NCBI GenBank assembly: GCA_004293285.1
Contig: RDYF01000020.1
Coordinates: 1 to 62,884, forward strand
Origin: Verrucomicrobiota bacterium
GTDB taxonomy: Bacteria > Verrucomicrobiota > Verrucomicrobiia > Verrucomicrobiales > Akkermansiaceae
Direction: 5' to 3'
DNA: 62,884 bases
Shown: one piece after another, positions 59,422 through 62,884 of the stretch
Layout of the letters: the number at the start of each line of letters is the position of its first letter
Position numbering within the stretch: position 1 is the stretch's first letter
Notes under the pieces: generated by a model
Seen by the model: only the letters and a program-made list of their open reading frames with translations
The model's database searches: none
What the model was told of the DNA's origin: nothing
Program-made: the position numbers and the translations under genes

Positions 59422-60206
59422 GCATGGAACGCTTTTCAGGCATCGCCCGCCTCTACGGCGAATCCACCCTCACCCATTTCGCCCAAGCCCACGTGGCAGT
59501 CATCGGCATCGGTGGCGTCGGCTCTTGGGTCGTCGAAGCTCTCGCCCGATCCGGTATCGGCCATGTCACGATGGTCGATCTCGATGAAATTTGTCTCACC
59601 AACATCAATCGCCAACTCCACGCGATGGACGGACAAATCGGACGTTTGAAAACCAGCGCCATGGCGGAACGATTGCGCCAGATTAACCCAGCCATCTCGG
59701 TCACGGAAAAACAAACGTTTTATTCAGAAAAAAATGCTGAGGAAATCCTTGCAGCTGGCTTTGATGTGGTGATCGACGCGATCGATGCGGTGCGGCACAA
59801 ATGCCATTTGATTGCGGCTTGTCGAGAGCGCCAAATTCCCGTCGTGACCTGCGGTGCTGCGGGTGGTCGGCGCGATCCGAGCAAGATCACGGTGGCCGAT
59901 CTCGCCCATACGCACCAGGACGCGTTGCTGCTGCAGACGCGGAAAAATCTCCGCAGTCGATTCCATTTTCCGAAAGCAACAACGGGGAAAAAAGCGAAAA
60001 AATTTGCTGTCACGGCAGTCTTTTCCACCGAACCTCCCGTGTTTCCGCAGTGCGATGGATCGGTGTCGTCGCAGCGACCTCAAGAGCAAGACATGCGACT
60101 GAACTGCGCCTCCGGCTATGGCACGGCTACCCCAGTAACAGCCACTTTTGGCATGATCGCTGCCGCGCAAGCTCTTGAGATTTTGATGAATTCCCAGTCC
60201 AAGTAG
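59418..60206 (+). CDS. tcdA: tRNA threonylcarbamoyladenosine dehydratase (TcdA/CsdL)
   Basis: The 262-aa E1-like enzyme cyclises t6A37 in tRNAs. VIGIGGVGSWVVEALARSGI is the ATP-binding ThiF motif, VDLDEICLTNINRQLHAMDG a family block, and CGAAGGRRDPSKITVADL the TcdA-specific region. The start MSMERFSGIARLYG overlaps the nudix stop by ATGA; a second ATG two codons in is possible. A GGGAG/CTCCC mini-hairpin lies in the 168-bp gap downstream. Confidence 0.93.
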   Translation: MSMERFSGIARLYGESTLTHFAQAHVAVIGIGGVGSWVVEALARSGIGHVTMVDLDEICLTNINRQLHAMDGQIGRLKTSAMAERLRQINPAISVTEKQTFYSEKNAEEILAAGFDVVIDAIDAVRHKCHLIAACRERQIPVVTCGAAGGRRDPSKITVADLAHTHQDALLLQTRKNLRSRFHFPKATTGKKAKKFAVTAVFSTEPPVFPQCDGSVSSQRPQEQDMRLNCASGYGTATPVTATFGMIAAAQALEILMNSQSK

Positions 60207-60374
60207 TAAATAATCATTGACATTGTTAAAGATTATGTTTGCATCGCGCGTAGATCTTTTCTAGTGCCTGCAATGCTATTGGGAGTGCCCTCCCCCGTCT
60301 AAGGCCTTGCCACAGCCTGCGGTGCTGATTTATGGAATCTTTTTGCTTTTCTTACCCTTTTTCCACCATCATCC

Positions 60375-61406
60375 ATGTCAATTTTAAATCGTTTTTTTGG
60401 TCACTGGCTTTCTCAAGACATCGGCATCGACCTCGGCACAGCGAACACTCTCGTTTGTGTGAAAGATCAAGGCATTGTTCTGCGCGAACCCTCCGTCGTG
60501 GCGGTGCGTGCGGGCACGAATGAAGTGCTCGCCGTGGGCGATGACGCGAAGCGCATGCTCGGTCGCACACCCGGTGACATCGTCGCCATTCGCCCGCTGA
60601 AGGACGGCGTGATTTCGGATTTCCGCGTTACGGAAGCGATGCTGCGCCACTTCATCAAGAAAGTGAACACTCGCCGTCGCACGAACTCGCGCGTGGTCAT
60701 CGCCATTCCCTCTGGCATTACGGAAGTGGAAAAACGTGCCGTTCGCGAGTCTGCCGAAATGGCGGGCGCACGGGAAGTTTACCTCATCGAGGAGCCTATG
60801 GCCGCTGCAATCGGCGTGGGCCTGCCCGTGCAAGATGCGGCCGGCAACATGATTGTCGACATCGGCGGCGGCACCACGGAGGTCGCACTGATTTCGCTCT
60901 CGGGCATCGTCTATGCCCGCAGCGTGCGTGTGGCAGGGGATGAGTTCGATGAGTCGATCATTTCCTACATGAAGCGCAATTACAATTTGATGATCGGTGA
61001 GCGCACCGCCGAAGACATCAAAATGCGCATTGGCTCTGCCGCGCCATTGCCCAAAGAATTGACCATGGAAGTCAAAGGCCGCGATTTGGTCGCCGGTCTT
61101 CCCAAAACCATCACCATCACTTCTCAGGAAGTGCGCGATGCGATGTCGGACCCGCTTTCGCAGGTCATTGATGGCATCCGCACGACTCTCGAGCGTTGCC
61201 CGCCAGAACTCGCCGCCGACCTCGTCGATCGCGGCATCGTTCTCGCTGGTGGTGGCGCTCTGCTCAAAGGGCTCGATCGTTTGATTCGCGAAGAAACGGG
61301 ACTTCCCGTGCACATCGCCGAGGATCCATTGAGCGCAGTGGCGGAAGGAACCGGAAAAGCACTCCAGGAAATGAGCCTCTTGCGCCGCATTTCCAACCTC
61401 GATTGA
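60375..61406 (+). CDS. mreB: Rod shape-determining protein MreB
   Basis: The 343-aa actin homologue organises cell-wall elongation at the membrane. [20 protein letters not shown] is the phosphate 1 motif, [20 protein letters not shown] phosphate 2 and [17 protein letters not shown] the adenosine motif. The N-terminal amphipathic helix ([11 protein letters not shown]) fits membrane binding. It starts an mreBCD-PBP2 cluster. The start has no Shine-Dalgarno sequence; the 168-bp upstream gap contains TTGACA near 60218 but no well-placed -10 box. Confidence 0.97.
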   Translation: MSILNRFFGHWLSQDIGIDLGTANTLVCVKDQGIVLREPSVVAVRAGTNEVLAVGDDAKRMLGRTPGDIVAIRPLKDGVISDFRVTEAMLRHFIKKVNTRRRTNSRVVIAIPSGITEVEKRAVRESAEMAGAREVYLIEEPMAAAIGVGLPVQDAAGNMIVDIGGGTTEVALISLSGIVYARSVRVAGDEFDESIISYMKRNYNLMIGERTAEDIKMRIGSAAPLPKELTMEVKGRDLVAGLPKTITITSQEVRDAMSDPLSQVIDGIRTTLERCPPELAADLVDRGIVLAGGGALLKGLDRLIREETGLPVHIAEDPLSAVAEGTGKALQEMSLLRRISNLD

Positions 61407-61443
61407 TCATCGTTTTTTTGCATTTCACGGGTCTGCTCTGACC

Positions 61444-62247
61444 ATGAAGCCGCTTAACCTCATCGCCCTACTCTGCTTTCTCGGTGGTGCCACCTGGGCT
61501 CTCACGCGCAATGAACGCAGCGTACGAGAGATCCAATCGTACTACTACTCCGCGCTCATGCCTTTCCTCAAGGCTGGCTCGGCGATCGAGGAACGCGCCC
61601 GTGCGTTTTCTCGGGAGGTGCATCATTCTCGCGAATTGGAGGAGGAATTGCAACTCACCCGACAGGAACTCAGCCGCTTGCGCCAGATTGAACAACGCTT
61701 TGCCGATCTCGAATCGGAAAATGAACGACTCCGGGATGCGGTGGAGTTTAAGAAAAATACGCCTTTCTCGCTCATTGCCGCACGCGTGACTCGACGCCAA
61801 ACCACCAACTGGTATAAGACGCTCGAAATCAATCGCGGCGAGGAGTCGTTCATCGGCAACCAAAACCCAGTAGTCACCGCAGAAGGACTGGTGGGCAAGA
61901 TCGATGTCACAGGCAAGGAATTTGCCACGGTGATTTTGCTGACCGATGAAAAATGCCAGGTCTCGGCGAAGATCGAAGGATCGCCCGAGGTCGGGATTTT
62001 GAGCGGTCGACGTTCCGACTACGGTGATCCGCCGATGCTCTCCCTGCGATTTTTGTCCAAGAAGGCCAATCTAAAAGCTGGCCAAAGGGTCTTTAGCAAC
62101 GGCAGGGGTGGCATCATCCCCGCCAACATCCTTTTAGGAACCATTGAATCGGTCGAAACCGGTGCCCAAGATTCCGAAGCTCTCGTACGCCCCGCCGTGA
62201 ACTTCAATGACTTGGTTACCGTATTCGTCATCCCCTCCGCGAATTAG
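61444..62247 (+). CDS. mreC: Rod shape-determining protein MreC
   Basis: The 267-aa protein has an N-terminal hydrophobic segment (LNLIALLCFLGGATWAL), a coiled coil (about residues 60-100: ELEEELQLTRQELSRLRQ) and the beta-domain of MreC (ENQNPVVTAEGLVGKIDV-like block at residues 139-160; GILSGRRSDYG; VFSNGRGGIIPANILLGTIE). It links the cytoplasmic MreB filaments to periplasmic PBP2. It begins 37 bp after mreB. Confidence 0.92.
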   Translation: MKPLNLIALLCFLGGATWALTRNERSVREIQSYYYSALMPFLKAGSAIEERARAFSREVHHSRELEEELQLTRQELSRLRQIEQRFADLESENERLRDAVEFKKNTPFSLIAARVTRRQTTNWYKTLEINRGEESFIGNQNPVVTAEGLVGKIDVTGKEFATVILLTDEKCQVSAKIEGSPEVGILSGRRSDYGDPPMLSLRFLSKKANLKAGQRVFSNGRGGIIPANILLGTIESVETGAQDSEALVRPAVNFNDLVTVFVIPSAN

Positions 62248-62276
62248 TAACCCCAGTTCATCGTGATTCGCTACGA

Positions 62277-62765
62277 TTGTTTTTACTGCTGACGGTCTTT
62301 CTCTGCGCTTCGGTGACGGTGCCTTTGCCGGTCATGTTTTTTTACGCACTCATCGGCGGCTTTTTGTGGGATGCGCAGTGTTCTCTCAGTGCGATGAAAG
62401 TGGATCCGTATGTCTATCCCGATCCCGTGCCGAGCCTGCGTTTTGGCGTATCGATTTTGCTTTTCGGCCTCACGGGTCTGTTCATGCACGGCTTCCGACC
62501 GCTCTTTCTGCAAGGAAAATGGTATCTATCCGCCTGCCTGACCGGAGCGGCGACGTTTTTGTTCTGCGCGGGAGAATACTTGCTGATCGACTTCGCACGC
62601 GGTTCTTTCACCTTTCACAGCAAGGTGTTTCTTCAATGCTTTTACACCGCGCTGTTTAGCATTGTCGTCTCGCCGCTGATCTTTGCCATGCTCTTCCAAG
62701 TCGCCAAATGGTTCCACTATGCGGTGATTCCAGGCAACAAGGAGAAAAAAATGTATCTATCGTAA
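62277..62765 (+). CDS. mreD: Rod shape-determining protein MreD-like
   Basis: The 162-aa hydrophobic protein has about five membrane segments (FLLLTVFLCASVTVPLPVMF; FGVSILLFGLTGLFMHGF; CLTGAATFLFCAGEYLLIDF; CFYTALFSIVVSPLIFAMLF). Sequence identity to MreD is low, as usual for this protein; the assignment rests mainly on its place between mreC and PBP2. The start is uncertain: TTG at 62277 is the first usable codon in an open frame that continues back into mreC. Confidence 0.78.
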   Translation: MFLLLTVFLCASVTVPLPVMFFYALIGGFLWDAQCSLSAMKVDPYVYPDPVPSLRFGVSILLFGLTGLFMHGFRPLFLQGKWYLSACLTGAATFLFCAGEYLLIDFARGSFTFHSKVFLQCFYTALFSIVVSPLIFAMLFQVAKWFHYAVIPGNKEKKMYLS

Positions 62766-62771
62766 ACCACC

Positions 62772-62884
62772 ATGGAGTATTCGTATCGCTTCCGTCTCTA
62801 CCTGCTCACCGCTCTGGTGTTGCTGGGTTTTGGCATGCTTTTGCAACGACTCCACCAAGTGCAGATCATCGATTCGCAAAAGTA
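62772..62884 (+). CDS. mrdA: Penicillin-binding protein 2 (3' partial)
   Basis: Only the first 37 codons are in the window: a short cytoplasmic start (MEYSYRFRLY), one membrane helix (LLTALVLLGFGMLL) and QRLHQVQIIDSQK, typical of the N-terminus of PBP2, whose next residues usually begin the pedestal domain. It follows mreD by 6 bp, the standard mreBCD-mrdA order. PBP2 is the elongation-specific transpeptidase. Confidence 0.78.
   Translation, partial: MEYSYRFRLYLLTALVLLGFGMLLQRLHQVQIIDSQK

Noticed and set aside
60207..60374. Possible tRNA or small RNA in the tcdA-mreB gap
   Set aside because: No cloverleaf or T-loop consensus; only a 5-bp GGGAG/CTCCC hairpin and a TTGACA without a matching -10 box.

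Overview
This 62.9 kb window is chromosomal sequence from a bacterium of the phylum Verrucomicrobiota, probably order Verrucomicrobiales. The assignment is an inference from gene content: secreted PSCyt1-DUF1549-DUF1553, DUF1501 and DUF1800 proteins, a GH95 fucosidase and a ThuA protein (typical of Planctomycetes/Verrucomicrobia), an SdhC-A-B complex of the Bacteroidota/Chlorobi-like type, a chlorite-dismutase-family HemQ, and an SHD1-like protein. No rRNA or tRNA gene is visible. Few of the start codons inspected have a recognisable Shine-Dalgarno sequence.

Layout. 1-4.4 kb: a secreted haem-type cytochrome/DUF1549/DUF1553 protein (cut by the left edge) and its DUF1501 partner. 4.4-7.9 kb: succinate dehydrogenase sdhCAB, then a stand-alone LysR HTH protein. 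8.5-10.1 kb: rpsM-rpsK-rpsD, closed by a terminator with no rpoA or rplQ behind it. 10.2-14.4 kb: ybeY, a PgpH-like HD phosphodiesterase and a TGS-less thrS. 14.5-17.1 kb: lpxA, a Lon-N-domain protein and an unknown anchored helical protein. 17.4-24.6 kb: a long run of minus-strand housekeeping genes (CNNM/CorC, FmdB, rpsN, TatD-like hydrolase plus small partner, truB, nrnA, tyrA, a lipoprotein, a lipoate ligase). 24.6-27.6 kb: a tightly coupled CbiX-DR2241-nadD set and a TPR protein. 27.5-34.4 kb: folB, HAD, dciA-like and ferredoxin; hemQ; mscL, truA and an AsmA-like protein. 34.4-34.85 kb: the only gene-free stretch longer than 300 bp, holding a 141-nt nested inverted repeat. 34.85-41.9 kb: DUF1501/DUF1800, khpA, GH95, an RDSSGRL-repeat secreted protein and ThuA. 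42-50.5 kb: hpf, a zinc-finger membrane protein, a coiled-coil zinc-ribbon protein, pyrF, rarA, ptsI and a CtpA-like protease.

50.5-54.2 kb is the accessory part. It holds two tandem paralogous 74/80-aa proteins that look like free-standing arm-type DNA-binding domains of tyrosine recombinases, a PLP enzyme of the cystathionine gamma-synthase family, and a frameshifted DDE insertion sequence with two-site inverted ends. The right end of that element now encodes the C-terminus of the neighbouring zinc metallopeptidase. 54.1-62.9 kb returns to core genes: a thioredoxin-fold protein without its cysteines, an SHD1-like protein, lipA, radC, nudix, tcdA, and mreBCD leading into PBP2 at the right edge.

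The genes form short operons, many joined by 4-base ATGA overlaps (ybeY/pgpH, TatD/partner, cbiX/DR2241, DR2241/nadD, folB/HAD, ferredoxin/dciA, nudix/tcdA). The least explained items are the tandem arm-domain proteins, the nested hairpin upstream of mscL, the HTH-only LysR protein and the two-site insertion sequence. No defence island or CRISPR array is present.
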